A stretch of DNA of 64,000 nucleotides, taken from positions 27,040 to 91,039 of the forward strand of contig NZ_BIXY01000018.1 of assembly GCF_008326305.1 (NCBI RefSeq), read 5' to 3'. This document shows positions 1 through 8,450 of this stretch, in pieces. Each line of letters begins with the position of its first letter. Position 1 is the stretch's first letter. Source of the stretch: Dictyobacter arantiisoli. Lineage in GTDB: Bacteria; Chloroflexota; Ktedonobacteria; Ktedonobacterales; Ktedonobacteraceae. The translations under genes and the position numbers were made by a program. Under the pieces are notes generated by a model that searched no databases, had not been told where the DNA came from, and saw nothing but the letters and a program-made list of their open reading frames with translations.

Positions 1-73
1 ATAGCCCCAAAAGTATCTTCTGTTTGGCCTTCCATATGCAATATGATATGATATCCATGAAAACTATCACTTG

Positions 74-355
74 ATGGAGCATACAACCGTGGAAGAACAA
101 ATTGAGGATCGCCCACTGGTAACATTTTATACCAAAGCAGGCTGCCACCTCTGTGACATGGCTCGTGACGCACTCGATGAGATCGCTTCCCACCTGGAGT
201 ATGATCTCGACGAAATTGATATTCGGCGTGACATGGATCTTTTTGAACGCTATCGCTATCGCATCCCTGTAGTGATGCTCAATGAAACCATTATCGCCGA
301 GGGACGTATAGAGTATAGTGATCTGGCAGAAGCATTCGCACTTGAAGATGTGTAA
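74..355 (+). CDS. Glutaredoxin-like thiol-disulfide protein
   Basis: A 93-residue protein with one thioredoxin-fold domain. The redox motif CHLC lies at residues 24-27, and the cis-proline segment RIPVV follows about 40 residues later, as in the glutaredoxin-like/DUF836 family of small cytosolic thiol oxidoreductases. The reading frame is open to a TTG at 71, but ATG at 74 is the likelier start; no clear ribosome binding site is visible. It lies 44 nt ahead of the DUF2085 membrane protein and may be cotranscribed with it. The partner protein is not indicated by the sequence. Confidence 0.85.
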   Translation: MEHTTVEEQIEDRPLVTFYTKAGCHLCDMARDALDEIASHLEYDLDEIDIRRDMDLFERYRYRIPVVMLNETIIAEGRIEYSDLAEAFALEDV

Positions 356-399
356 GTAATGAAGCAATAGTCGTAGAGAGAACACACAAGGAAGTCGCA

Positions 400-990
400 A
401 TGGCAACACGATCAATCTTCAAACAAACATACAACGGCTACGCGCCACCGCAAGCACGCCCTATACGCCCTAAATCGCACTTCGAGCGCATCATTGACCG
501 TGGCGGTGACTTCTTAATCGCCTACTGGGCACACATCGTCACCACAGTGCTAGGCATCCTGGTAGGGATCGCCATCGCCATCCCATTCCTCTCTTACATG
601 GGACTCCAAAGTATTTCGAGTCCGCTCTTCTACGTGCTTCATTACGTCTGTGCACAAATCCCCTCACACTCATTCTACATCTGGGGGCATCAGCTAGGAC
701 TATGTGCACGCAACTTCTCCATCTATACCTCAATGTTTCTGGGCAGCCTGATCTTTGTGCTGAGCAAGAAACGCCTTCCCGGCATCCCATGGTGGCTCTG
801 GATCATCATGATCCTGCCAATGGCCTGGGATGGTACCTCTCAGATGTTCGGTCTGCGCGAAAGCGACTGGATATTGCGCATGGTCACCGGCACGCTCTTT
901 GGACTGGGAAACATCTGGTTTGCCCTGCCACTGATGCATAAAAGCATCATGGAAACAATCCCACCCACTCCAATGCATCAACAGGTATAA
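400..990 (+). CDS. DUF2085 family integral membrane protein
   Basis: A 196-residue protein with about four hydrophobic segments (near residues 40-65, 75-90, 105-125 and 130-150). The central block with CAQIPSHSFYIWGHQLGLCA and the later PMAWDGTSQMFGLRESDW match my memory of the DUF2085 family, whose two cysteines and HQ pair recur across bacteria and archaea. The function of that family is unknown. The start has a good ribosome binding site (AAGGAAG, 8 nt upstream). The C-terminal tail is hydrophilic. Confidence 0.75.
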   Translation: MATRSIFKQTYNGYAPPQARPIRPKSHFERIIDRGGDFLIAYWAHIVTTVLGILVGIAIAIPFLSYMGLQSISSPLFYVLHYVCAQIPSHSFYIWGHQLGLCARNFSIYTSMFLGSLIFVLSKKRLPGIPWWLWIIMILPMAWDGTSQMFGLRESDWILRMVTGTLFGLGNIWFALPLMHKSIMETIPPTPMHQQV

Positions 991-1019
991 CCCAGACGCC
1001 CACAACATACTTCAGAATT

Positions 1020-2168
1020 TCATGATGGTTGAAGCGTCCCAAGCTGGTTAGCGGCGGATTCAGTGAACCAGAGGGCATGGTCTGGAGCTATGGCAATACC
1101 AAGTGGAGTGCTATTGGGCGTAGGAATGGGGTAGGAGGTGAAGCTTTTGCTGCTGATATCAAAGCGCATAATGGCGTTAGCGGCGGATACGGTAGCCCAT
1201 AGTTCGTTGTTTGAGGGTCCTGCCACCAGACCATAGATTCCATTAATCCCCTTTCCGGTAGCCGGCGCTGGATAGATGGCGAAATTAGCTGTGTGTGGAT
1301 TGAACTGAATGAGGTTTGAGGTGTTGAAGGTTGTAATCCACAGTGATCCATCGGGGCCACTGATGATTTCCATCGGGGACATGGCGATGGATTGTGCATC
1401 AGCTGGCAGATTGTAGGTGTGAAGTGCGCCAGTCTGAGAATCTAAACTGCCAATTTTGCCAGTTCCCGATTCGGTGAACCAGATAAGACCTTGCTTGTCG
1501 ATGGTGAGGCTATATGGGCTAAGCGTCTGGGTGGTGCGCGGCATTGTCAATGGATAGTGAGTAAAGGTGCCAGTTTTACTATTGAGCATTCCCAATGCAT
1601 CAGCATTCATTTCAGTAAACCAGATATTGCCCTTGTGGTCAGCAATCAGTTCATTGGGGGCAACGGGCAAGCTGAGTGTATGAGCTTTGTTGTTTTGATC
1701 AGTGGTTGTGATCTGAGGCAACTGATAGGTTGTGAAGTGCTTGCGCACGGGATCATAACATCCAATATAGTTGGCACTTTGTTCAACATACCAGATACTG
1801 CTATCGGACGCTACCAGCACCCCCATGAGTCCACCCTGAGCATGCGGAGGATGAATCTGGCTGAACGCTTTGCTACGTGGATCAAAGCTGGTCAGATAGT
1901 TCTGGCCCATTTCACTGAACCAGACCCGCCCCTGCTGATCGATCGCTGGACGCATCAAGCCACTTTTATCCTGCGGAAGAGGATATTCGCTGAATCTTCC
2001 ACTGCCGCTTTCTAAATTGGCAGCCTGATTGCTCTGGACACTATGCGCTACCGGTTGGCTGAGCGTGGCTGCGGTGTCACGGCAAGCCAGCAGTAGTAGC
2101 GCGATTGCCAACAGGCAAATGGATAGATATCCATGCATAAGAATGCGTTTTTTGTTGGGGCTATCCAA
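1020..2168 (-). CDS. Streptogramin lyase-like (Vgb-type) beta-propeller lipoprotein
   Basis: A 382-residue protein. The N-terminus is a lipoprotein signal: KKR at residues 6-8, a leucine-rich core and an LLLAC lipobox with Cys29. The rest is a repeated WFTE/WF-E pattern (six to seven blades), typical of virginiamycin B lyase-like propellers. Most family members are not antibiotic lyases, so only the fold is claimed. The TTG at 2168 is preferred over the internal ATG at 2138 because only the longer form keeps the basic n-region of the signal peptide. It begins 3 nt after the mtaB stop, so the two genes are probably cotranscribed. Confidence 0.75.
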   Translation of the reverse strand: MDSPNKKRILMHGYLSICLLAIALLLLACRDTAATLSQPVAHSVQSNQAANLESGSGRFSEYPLPQDKSGLMRPAIDQQGRVWFSEMGQNYLTSFDPRSKAFSQIHPPHAQGGLMGVLVASDSSIWYVEQSANYIGCYDPVRKHFTTYQLPQITTTDQNNKAHTLSLPVAPNELIADHKGNIWFTEMNADALGMLNSKTGTFTHYPLTMPRTTQTLSPYSLTIDKQGLIWFTESGTGKIGSLDSQTGALHTYNLPADAQSIAMSPMEIISGPDGSLWITTFNTSNLIQFNPHTANFAIYPAPATGKGINGIYGLVAGPSNNELWATVSAANAIMRFDISSKSFTSYPIPTPNSTPLGIAIAPDHALWFTESAANQLGTLQPS

Positions 2169-2171
2169 TAG

Positions 2172-3677
2172 TTATCCAATATAGGTTCCATGAACGCCAT
2201 CGTCAACCAGATAGTCGAGACGAGCGTTAACAAGAGTATGTTGCCAGCCATCCGCATTTTCCGGCAGACCATTGACTTCAACCCGAATATAATTGTCGGT
2301 TAAACCTTCCCATTTGCCACGCTTGAATTGCTCAATCAAAACGGGAATAGTTTGTCCTAAGAATTGTTCGCGAAACTGACGGCTATGAATCTCATGTAAA
2401 TCGAGCAAACGTTGGCTGCGCGCCTTCTTATCAACATCCTTAATCTGACCACGCATACGCGCTGCTGGTGTTCCCTGCCGGGCCGAGAAGCGGAAAACAT
2501 GGGATTTCGCAAATGCTAGCTCCTGAGCCAACTGATAGGTTAATTCAAAATCTTCATCCGTCTCACCAGGGAAGCCTGTAATAATATCCGTGCTGATCGC
2601 AATCCCAGGGACCATTTGCTTGGCAGTCATAATAATGGTGCGATAGCGCTCGCTATTATAGCGACGTGCCATCCGACGTAGAATCACATCCGAGCCACTT
2701 TGCATAGGCAGGTGCAGATGACGGCACATACGTGGATCAGCCCACATCTCCAGCCACTCTAACTGAAAATCTTCCGGCTCAAGCGAAGAGACACGAATAC
2801 GAGGAATCTCGGTCTCGCGTAACAGGGTCGCAATCAAATCACCAAGATCCAGTTTCTCATTCTCATCAGGATGATAGTCTCCCAGATGGATGCCAGTTAA
2901 TACGATTTCCTGGTAGCCCGCCCGCGCTTTGCGCTGTACATTTTCAACTACAGACGCAATACTGCGGCTGCGGGATTTACCACGTACATAGGGCACGATA
3001 CAATATGTGCAGCGATTATCACAGCCATCCTGAACTTTCATTTGTACACGTGTGCGTGAAAAGATGCGGCTGTTTGCCTGTTCGGTCATCTGTGCGCTAT
3101 CGGTAAATGGAGACAATTGAGCGGGATTATCGGGTAGAGGCTCATCCTCTTGAACCTGGAAGCTCAATACATTATCACTTCCGATATGTTGTGTATCCAA
3201 CGCTAAAACAGGTAAAGCTGTCCGTCGTGGAGCTTTTTCCGCGTCTGTTATGGCTGAAGGCTCCATCACCCCTTCCGTAAGGGAAGGCGCGGCTACCTCC
3301 TCCTGACCCAACGTATTCATCTTCTCGCGAATAGTCGTAATTAAATCATCCTTGCCAGTATTGCCCACAACCAGCTTTACACCTGGCAAAGCCGCTACCC
3401 CCTGCGGATTTAATTCGGCATAACAGCCAGTGACCACGAGAAGGGCGTCAGGTTTGCGACGATAAGCCTGAGCAATCAACTGGCGTGAACTCCTATCACC
3501 CAGATGAGTCACAGTGCAGGTGTTCACAATATAAATATCCGCAGACTCCTCGAAGTCGCGTTGTGCGAAGCCAGCAGCACTCATCTGATCGCTGATGGAC
3601 TCACTATCTGCCTGGTTGACCTTGCAACCCAGGGTTGTAACGGCAAACGTCGTTTCCTGTGCTAATTTCTCGGACAT
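2172..3677 (-). CDS. mtaB: tRNA (N6-threonylcarbamoyladenosine) methylthiotransferase MtaB
   Basis: A 501-residue radical-SAM enzyme that would add a methylthio group to t6A37 in tRNA. The N-terminal MTTase domain begins with TTLGCKVNQADSESI, the form characteristic of the MtaB branch. The radical-SAM cluster motif CDNRCTYC lies near residues 215-223, followed by the SAM-binding core and a C-terminal TRAM-like segment. It is longer than usual (family about 430) because of an acidic, low-similarity insertion of about 70 residues between the MTTase and radical-SAM domains. ATG at 3677 is chosen over GTG at 3683. It leads a two-gene unit with the lipoprotein downstream. Confidence 0.9.
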   Translation of the reverse strand: MSEKLAQETTFAVTTLGCKVNQADSESISDQMSAAGFAQRDFEESADIYIVNTCTVTHLGDRSSRQLIAQAYRRKPDALLVVTGCYAELNPQGVAALPGVKLVVGNTGKDDLITTIREKMNTLGQEEVAAPSLTEGVMEPSAITDAEKAPRRTALPVLALDTQHIGSDNVLSFQVQEDEPLPDNPAQLSPFTDSAQMTEQANSRIFSRTRVQMKVQDGCDNRCTYCIVPYVRGKSRSRSIASVVENVQRKARAGYQEIVLTGIHLGDYHPDENEKLDLGDLIATLLRETEIPRIRVSSLEPEDFQLEWLEMWADPRMCRHLHLPMQSGSDVILRRMARRYNSERYRTIIMTAKQMVPGIAISTDIITGFPGETDEDFELTYQLAQELAFAKSHVFRFSARQGTPAARMRGQIKDVDKKARSQRLLDLHEIHSRQFREQFLGQTIPVLIEQFKRGKWEGLTDNYIRVEVNGLPENADGWQHTLVNARLDYLVDDGVHGTYIG

Positions 3678-3815
3678 ACTCACTCTACTAGTTTCTGGCT
3701 TATCTATGAACGCATCATAGCTCTATAACACAATCCCTTATCATATATGGCCTGATTATAACGCATCATGCCCCACTTGGGTAGGCCCTCAGGCTTACCC
3801 AGGTGAGTCTTCAAT

Positions 3816-5843
3816 TTATCGCAGGTAGTTTGCGAACCAGTCGAGAATGTGCTGCAAACGGATCTGACGCAGTTTCGGATGTCCTCCACGCGAGAGGCCA
3901 TGGCTCTGCCCTTCGAAGCGGACAAATTTGACTTCACGTCCCATCCATTTAAGGGCCGCGAAGAGTTGTTCAGCCTGCTCAATATTACAGCGCAGGTCTT
4001 GCTCACTATGCATAATCAGTAGAGGAGTATGAATGTTCTGAACGTACGATATAGGCGACATGTGCATATATTTGTCCAGTCCTTCCCAGGGAGTGGTATC
4101 AAGATTGTTTTCAGATAGATCCCAACCCACGTCACTGCTCCCAAACATAGTTGCCATATTGCTGACACAACGGTCAGTAATCGCGACTTTGAAGCGATCA
4201 TAATGACCAACCAGCCAGTTGGTCATGAAGCCACCGTAGCTGCCTCCAGTGACTGCCAACCGTTGCTCATCGATATATCCCTGGCGAATAACAGCATCCA
4301 TACCCAGCATGATATCAATGGAGTCTTTCTCACCCCAGGCCCCCAGAACAGCGGCCGCAAAATCATAACCATAACCCAGGCTCCCACGTGGATTACAGTA
4401 AAAGACAACATACCCCTGTGCGGCTAATAACTGCATTTCATGGAAGAAGCCATAGCCATATTGTGTATTAGGTCCGCCATGAATCTCGACAACCAGCGGA
4501 TATTTTTGGCTGGGATCAAATTGAGCAGGCTTCATGATCCAACCTTCAATCTCCCAATCATCAACGCTGGCATAGGTGATACGCTCGGGCGACGACAATG
4601 CCAGCTTGTCAAACAGGCGATCATTGGCATGCGAGACACGTTGCAATTCACCATTTACCTGTACCGGGCGCACAAAGATTTCTTGCGCATGGGTCGGATC
4701 ACCAATTAACAGGACCAATTTTTGTGTCGCCCGATCAATGCTGAAGTCGCGTACATGAATGTCTCCTGGTGTCAGGACCTGTGGCTGCACATTCTCGCCA
4801 TGGCTGGAAAGACCAAAAACCTGGGTAGCCCCCCGATAAGAGGCCAGTACATAGAGGTTTTCTCCGTCCAATGACCAGGCCGGAGGCGGAGCCAGATGCT
4901 CATCACCGATATCTGAATTGGTAAAGTCTACACAGGCTCCAGCGAAGTCACCTGATAAACAGGTTGGTGTCACGCGTTGTGCATCGGCAGCTACACGGTA
5001 GACATATGCCTGTCCCGCCGAGTGTAGCTTAGCTTCAGCGAGGAAGGCAAGCGAACGACCATCTGGGGACCAGGACGGCGAGAAACAGGAAAGCTGGCTA
5101 TCAGTCAAACAGCGCAACTCAGCATTTTGTAGAGTCAACACGTAGACATCATTGCCCAAATGCACCCAACGATCATCACTACGATTGGAGGTGAAGGCAA
5201 TACGCGTTCCCTCGGGAGACCAGCACGCTTCGCCATCATCCCAATCCCCATCAGTTAATTGTTTTGGCTCACCGCCGGCACGATCAATCAAAAAAAGATG
5301 GGATCGGCGCTCATTGATAAACCCCACACCATCAAGGCGATACCAGAGGTTCTCTATGACGCGTACTTTCGGTAGAGGTTTTCCATCAATTGTTTCTTCG
5401 TCTTCAGGACCAACTGCTGCATTAAAAACCAGTTGCTGACTATCGGGTGACCAGGCAGGAGCGGATGCGCCATGCTGCATAAAGGTCAACTGCTGCGCCT
5501 CACCACCATCAGTCGGGAGGAGCCAGATCTGAGGCTTCCCTTTGCTCCGCTTCTTCTCACCGCTGGACTCTTTCCCCTGGGCATCGCCAGCACGCTCGGA
5601 TACAAAGGCCAGCCAGCGCCCATCAGGCGACCAGACAGGACTATGTGCATTGGCGGGACCACTTGTAAATTGTCGACTGGCACCATCCGTCAGCGAAGCC
5701 ATCCAGAGCACTGAATGATACTCATGTTTTTGCGCATCAATCTGCGTCTCAACATAAGCGACGCGCTGTCCATCAGGCGAGATACGTGGACGGCTCAGGA
5801 ACTTCAAGGCATAAAGATCATCAACAGTAATGGCTCTTCCCAT
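3816..5843 (-). CDS. S9 family peptidase (acylaminoacyl/prolyl oligopeptidase type)
   Basis: A 675-residue serine peptidase. Residues about 1-400 hold TolB/PD40-like beta-propeller repeats (SPDGQRVAY, SPDGRWLAF, SPDGRSLAF). Residues about 420-675 are the alpha/beta-hydrolase catalytic domain, with the nucleophile in GGSYGGFM, the acid in HSEQDLRCN and the histidine in GQSHGLSRGG. No signal peptide is seen, so it is probably cytosolic and cleaves short peptides. AAGGGGA sits upstream of the ATG. It is a single gene with no obvious operon partner. Confidence 0.9.
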   Translation of the reverse strand: MGRAITVDDLYALKFLSRPRISPDGQRVAYVETQIDAQKHEYHSVLWMASLTDGASRQFTSGPANAHSPVWSPDGRWLAFVSERAGDAQGKESSGEKKRSKGKPQIWLLPTDGGEAQQLTFMQHGASAPAWSPDSQQLVFNAAVGPEDEETIDGKPLPKVRVIENLWYRLDGVGFINERRSHLFLIDRAGGEPKQLTDGDWDDGEACWSPEGTRIAFTSNRSDDRWVHLGNDVYVLTLQNAELRCLTDSQLSCFSPSWSPDGRSLAFLAEAKLHSAGQAYVYRVAADAQRVTPTCLSGDFAGACVDFTNSDIGDEHLAPPPAWSLDGENLYVLASYRGATQVFGLSSHGENVQPQVLTPGDIHVRDFSIDRATQKLVLLIGDPTHAQEIFVRPVQVNGELQRVSHANDRLFDKLALSSPERITYASVDDWEIEGWIMKPAQFDPSQKYPLVVEIHGGPNTQYGYGFFHEMQLLAAQGYVVFYCNPRGSLGYGYDFAAAVLGAWGEKDSIDIMLGMDAVIRQGYIDEQRLAVTGGSYGGFMTNWLVGHYDRFKVAITDRCVSNMATMFGSSDVGWDLSENNLDTTPWEGLDKYMHMSPISYVQNIHTPLLIMHSEQDLRCNIEQAEQLFAALKWMGREVKFVRFEGQSHGLSRGGHPKLRQIRLQHILDWFANYLR

Positions 5844-5922
5844 GTGTAATCCCCTTTGTTAGAAGTTTTTTTAATGTTATCCACTGGCACCCGGGCAAAG
5901 CTTCCACCTATCCCCACACCAC

Positions 5923-5971
5923 AAAAAAAGCCCGCAGTCTACATGCACATTAGCGGCATATATACTACGGG
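5923..5971 (-). terminator. Intrinsic terminator
   Basis: On the minus strand, arms CCCGTAGT and ACTGCGGG (one G-U pair) enclose a loop of about 25 nt and are followed by CTTTTTTT. It lies 90 nt downstream of the acidic protein gene at 6059-6916 and would end that transcript. Confidence 0.7.
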
Positions 5972-6058
5972 TATATTAACATAGCCTATCAATAAACATG
6001 CTTTCGACGATAGCGCTTTACTGACCTGGCAAACAATTCCCTCTTCTAAAAACAAGGA

Positions 6059-6916
6059 TCACGTACGGCGACGACGGCTGCTACGACGATCACGCTCCAA
6101 AGCAAGATCAAGCGTCTCATGCAAACGTTCAAAATCATCCACATCCAACTGAAGCTCCACCGCAGGGAGATCCTCAGGACGAGAGCGTCCCTCCTCGAAC
6201 AACTGCAATACCATCACCAGCTCAACCTCACTCAGTGTCAGCAAGCCATCCTCAGTAGGAATTTCCAGGGCCTGCTCAAGCGTATCATCCTCGTCGTCAT
6301 CTTCATCAGCATCAGTGCTGGCACGTGGAATAAACTCGATATTTGTCCGCGCGCACTTCAAACGGCTCGAAATCTTCAGTGCATCGGTTGACATCTCCTC
6401 AGCCAGCTCCCGTACAACCTCCATCATCTGCACAAAAGCATCCTGCAGTTGCTCCAAAGCATCTTCATCGCTATCGGCATCCAACTCATGCGTTAATTCG
6501 GAGCTATTAGGACTGCCTATTGTCGCATCAGGGAGGCGCTGTCGAGCCAACTCATTTAACTGCTTCAGTGCTTGAGCAAAGGCTGGAGAAAAAGCACTGC
6601 TATCGCGTTCCGCAGGCTTGGCATCTGCCTCATGATTATGATCAGTATGAAGCGCGGCAGACAGATCATCATCTCCATCATCATCGTCGTCATCTTCATC
6701 ATCATCGTCATCAGCATCCAACCCCAGTGCAGCCTCAATTGTGATAATCTGCTGGTGGAGGAGCTCCGCCACTTCGCGTGAGAAGTAAGTGATAACCCGT
6801 GCCTGGCGTGATGCTGCGAGTAATTGAAACTGCGGCCAGTCTCGATAGCGTTCACGGCCACGCAGATAGCGAACTTCAACGATACCTAGCGTGTCCAGCC
6901 GCAACGAAATTTCCAT
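6059..6916 (-). CDS. Hypothetical protein with acidic Asp-rich linker
   Basis: A 285-residue protein I do not recognise. The N-terminus (about 65 residues) looks folded and rich in Arg and aromatic residues. Near residues 72-90 there is an almost pure Asp/Glu tract. The middle is a helical segment with many Glu/Leu, a second acidic patch follows, and the C-terminus ends in a basic RRSSRRRRT tail. The opposite charges at tract and tail could fold back on each other or bind nucleic acid or a basic partner; that is inference. GAGGAGG precedes the ATG at good spacing. A terminator follows at 5923-5971. Confidence 0.7.
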   Translation of the reverse strand: MEISLRLDTLGIVEVRYLRGRERYRDWPQFQLLAASRQARVITYFSREVAELLHQQIITIEAALGLDADDDDDEDDDDDDGDDDLSAALHTDHNHEADAKPAERDSSAFSPAFAQALKQLNELARQRLPDATIGSPNSSELTHELDADSDEDALEQLQDAFVQMMEVVRELAEEMSTDALKISSRLKCARTNIEFIPRASTDADEDDDEDDTLEQALEIPTEDGLLTLSEVELVMVLQLFEEGRSRPEDLPAVELQLDVDDFERLHETLDLALERDRRSSRRRRT

Positions 6917-7478
6917 GACTTCCTCCTCATAGACCGAACGAACCGGCTATTTCATCTCTTTGTAAAGCGCCCACCAGATAATTTTCCTTCTGTATATGCT
7001 GTAGCATCTCATAGGGGCACAGGCGAGTGCGCATCGCAGCAAAAGATATAGATATCATCTATGTGAAATATCACCTCAACAAGTAGTACCAGGATATTCT
7101 CAACAATGCTATACGTCTGCTTATTATCCATCTCATTTCACTTTTCGTACACCCTGCACGCTACCCAGAGAATGAACAGGGTGAAGCACCACCTATGCGA
7201 TCAATAGAACCGCAGAGCACTGGCATCAGGCGAGGCCAGATACGAAGAGAAAGTGAAAAGAATACAGCCTGAACATAGCTTGCTTCAGAATATACGACAA
7301 CATCATATCACAATGGGCATGAATTGATACAATTCTTATCTTCAGTTTCTTTTATTCAGCTCCAAATACGGTTGAGGAAAATTCCAGAGTGGAGAGCCGA
7401 CTCCATGGCTGGCAGCAAGCTGATAAATCAGTGGGGGAATTTTACTATCTTGTCGTAGTTAAGTGTGCAAAGTCATCT
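6917..7478. other. Intergenic region without a convincing gene
   Basis: About 560 bp between the acidic protein gene and the frameshifted membrane gene. Short open frames exist but none has a good ribosome binding site together with coding-like composition. I see no repeat, tRNA or clear promoter beyond what the leftward gene at 6916 needs. Confidence 0.5.
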
Positions 7479-8023
7479 CTATATATATCTTCTTAACAGA
7501 AAACTCCTTCTCGATGCGCTATCAACGCCATGCAACAATCCATTCAAGAAGCACAGCAAGGCCAATAGCAGAAGCGCGATAACACCAGATTGTGCCAGCC
7601 AGCCCCCTTCAGCGGTGATGCTCCCCGCAAAGACTGCGATGCCCACTACCACTAGCTGTCCCAACAGTGCCACAACGCGCATGAGCCGTTGCGCCTTTGT
7701 TCTCTGTGCCTCAGGAATAAGAAACTTCCAGATGAACTGCGCCAGAAAGATGCTGATAAACAGGACACTCCCCAATCACGCCACTGTCCCCACAGTGGCA
7801 CAGTGGCGTGATTGATCGCCCAATACGCCAGGAGGATCGCCAGCAAAATCAAGATTGGCTGACGCTCTATCAGCATCACCAGGAAAGTCAGCAGGACAAA
7901 GAGTACGAGAAAGGAGATCCAGGAGGGATATGGCAGCCGTGTGGATAGAATAATCCCTTGTAGACAGGTGAGGGATATGGCAGTTAGCGCAACAGTATAG
8001 AATAGCAGTGTCAAACGCCCCAT
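7479..8023 (-). pseudogene. Frameshifted small integral membrane protein gene
   Basis: Two leftward frames together encode one hydrophobic protein of about 180 residues. The first (from 8023) gives two to three membrane segments up to the residues WGQWRDWG; the second (ending at 7479) continues with SVLFISIFLAQFIWKF and two more membrane segments. Adding one base to the C4 run at 7770-7773 (G4 on the coding strand) joins them without a stop, so a one-base deletion or a sequencing error is the simplest cause. The family is not recognised. A strong inverted repeat lies inside the gene at 7774-7814. Confidence 0.6.
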
Positions 8024-8060
8024 TTATATATAAATTTGAAATTATAAAATGATGTGCTTC

Positions 8061-8089
8061 TTGACAAAAAACACATCGCCACTTATACT
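8061..8089 (+). promoter_or_regulatory. Consensus promoter of the ABC exporter leader
   Basis: TTGACA at 8061-8066, a 17-bp spacer and TATACT at 8084-8089. Transcription would begin near 8096 and run into the leader ORF at 8140 and the terminator at 8287. Confidence 0.8.
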
Positions 8090-8139
8090 CTTAAGAGCGC
8101 ATCAAGCGTTCAAAAGCAGAAAGAAGGAATCGTCAGTAT

Positions 8140-8259
8140 ATGAACAGTAAAGCATTAAATGGCTGGATGCAGTGTTATGACCGTCGTATCCCCGGTGGTC
8201 TCATCTGTGCCCATAGCCATGCCATGCCCTGTTTACGGAGGCTCCTGAGCATCCTCTAG
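8140..8259 (+). CDS. Putative 39-aa leader peptide of the ABC exporter operon
   Basis: A 39-codon ORF with an AGAAGGA ribosome binding site 10 nt ahead of its ATG. It is placed between a consensus promoter and an intrinsic terminator and 190 nt upstream of the exporter genes. The peptide starts MNSKALNGWMQCYDRRIPGG and is rich in Cys, His and Arg, with no membrane segment. Position and signals resemble antibiotic-sensing leader ORFs such as bmrB ahead of bmrCD in Bacillus subtilis; the sequence itself is not related as far as I can tell. A small secreted substrate of the exporter is an alternative reading, but no leader/core peptide pattern is evident. Confidence 0.5.
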   Translation: MNSKALNGWMQCYDRRIPGGLICAHSHAMPCLRRLLSIL

Positions 8260-8286
8260 CCCCGACAAATAACAGCAGCACGTTTG

Positions 8287-8324
8287 ACTGTGGACACCCT
8301 CAAAGACTGGTCCACGGTTTTTTT
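8287..8324 (+). terminator. Intrinsic terminator in the exporter leader (attenuator candidate)
   Basis: Arms ACTGTGGAC (8287-8295) and GTCCACGGT (8310-8318) form nine pairs including one G-U, followed by seven T residues at 8318-8324. It lies 28 nt after the leader ORF stop and about 125 nt before the first exporter gene, so read-through must be controlled for the operon to be expressed from the upstream promoter. Confidence 0.75.
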
Positions 8325-8450
8325 ATGCCCTCTTTATGACCTTAACCGACCAAATCTTCTAACGACCGTGGCCCCCGTCACATTTCTTTGTATTGTCCGA
8401 AAGCCCTGGCTTTCCATCTACGAAATTGACATGACAGGAAAGGAATACTC

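Noticed and set aside
6640..6725. Microsatellite-like CATCAT/GTC repeats
   Set aside because: They are Asp codons of the acidic tract in the gene at 6059-6916, in frame throughout.
7774..7814. Tandem duplication of ACAGTGGC as the cause of the frameshift
   Set aside because: Removing one 8-bp copy would put the frames in register, but the reading then hits TGA at 7778-7776, so the shift must lie further on, at the G4 run.
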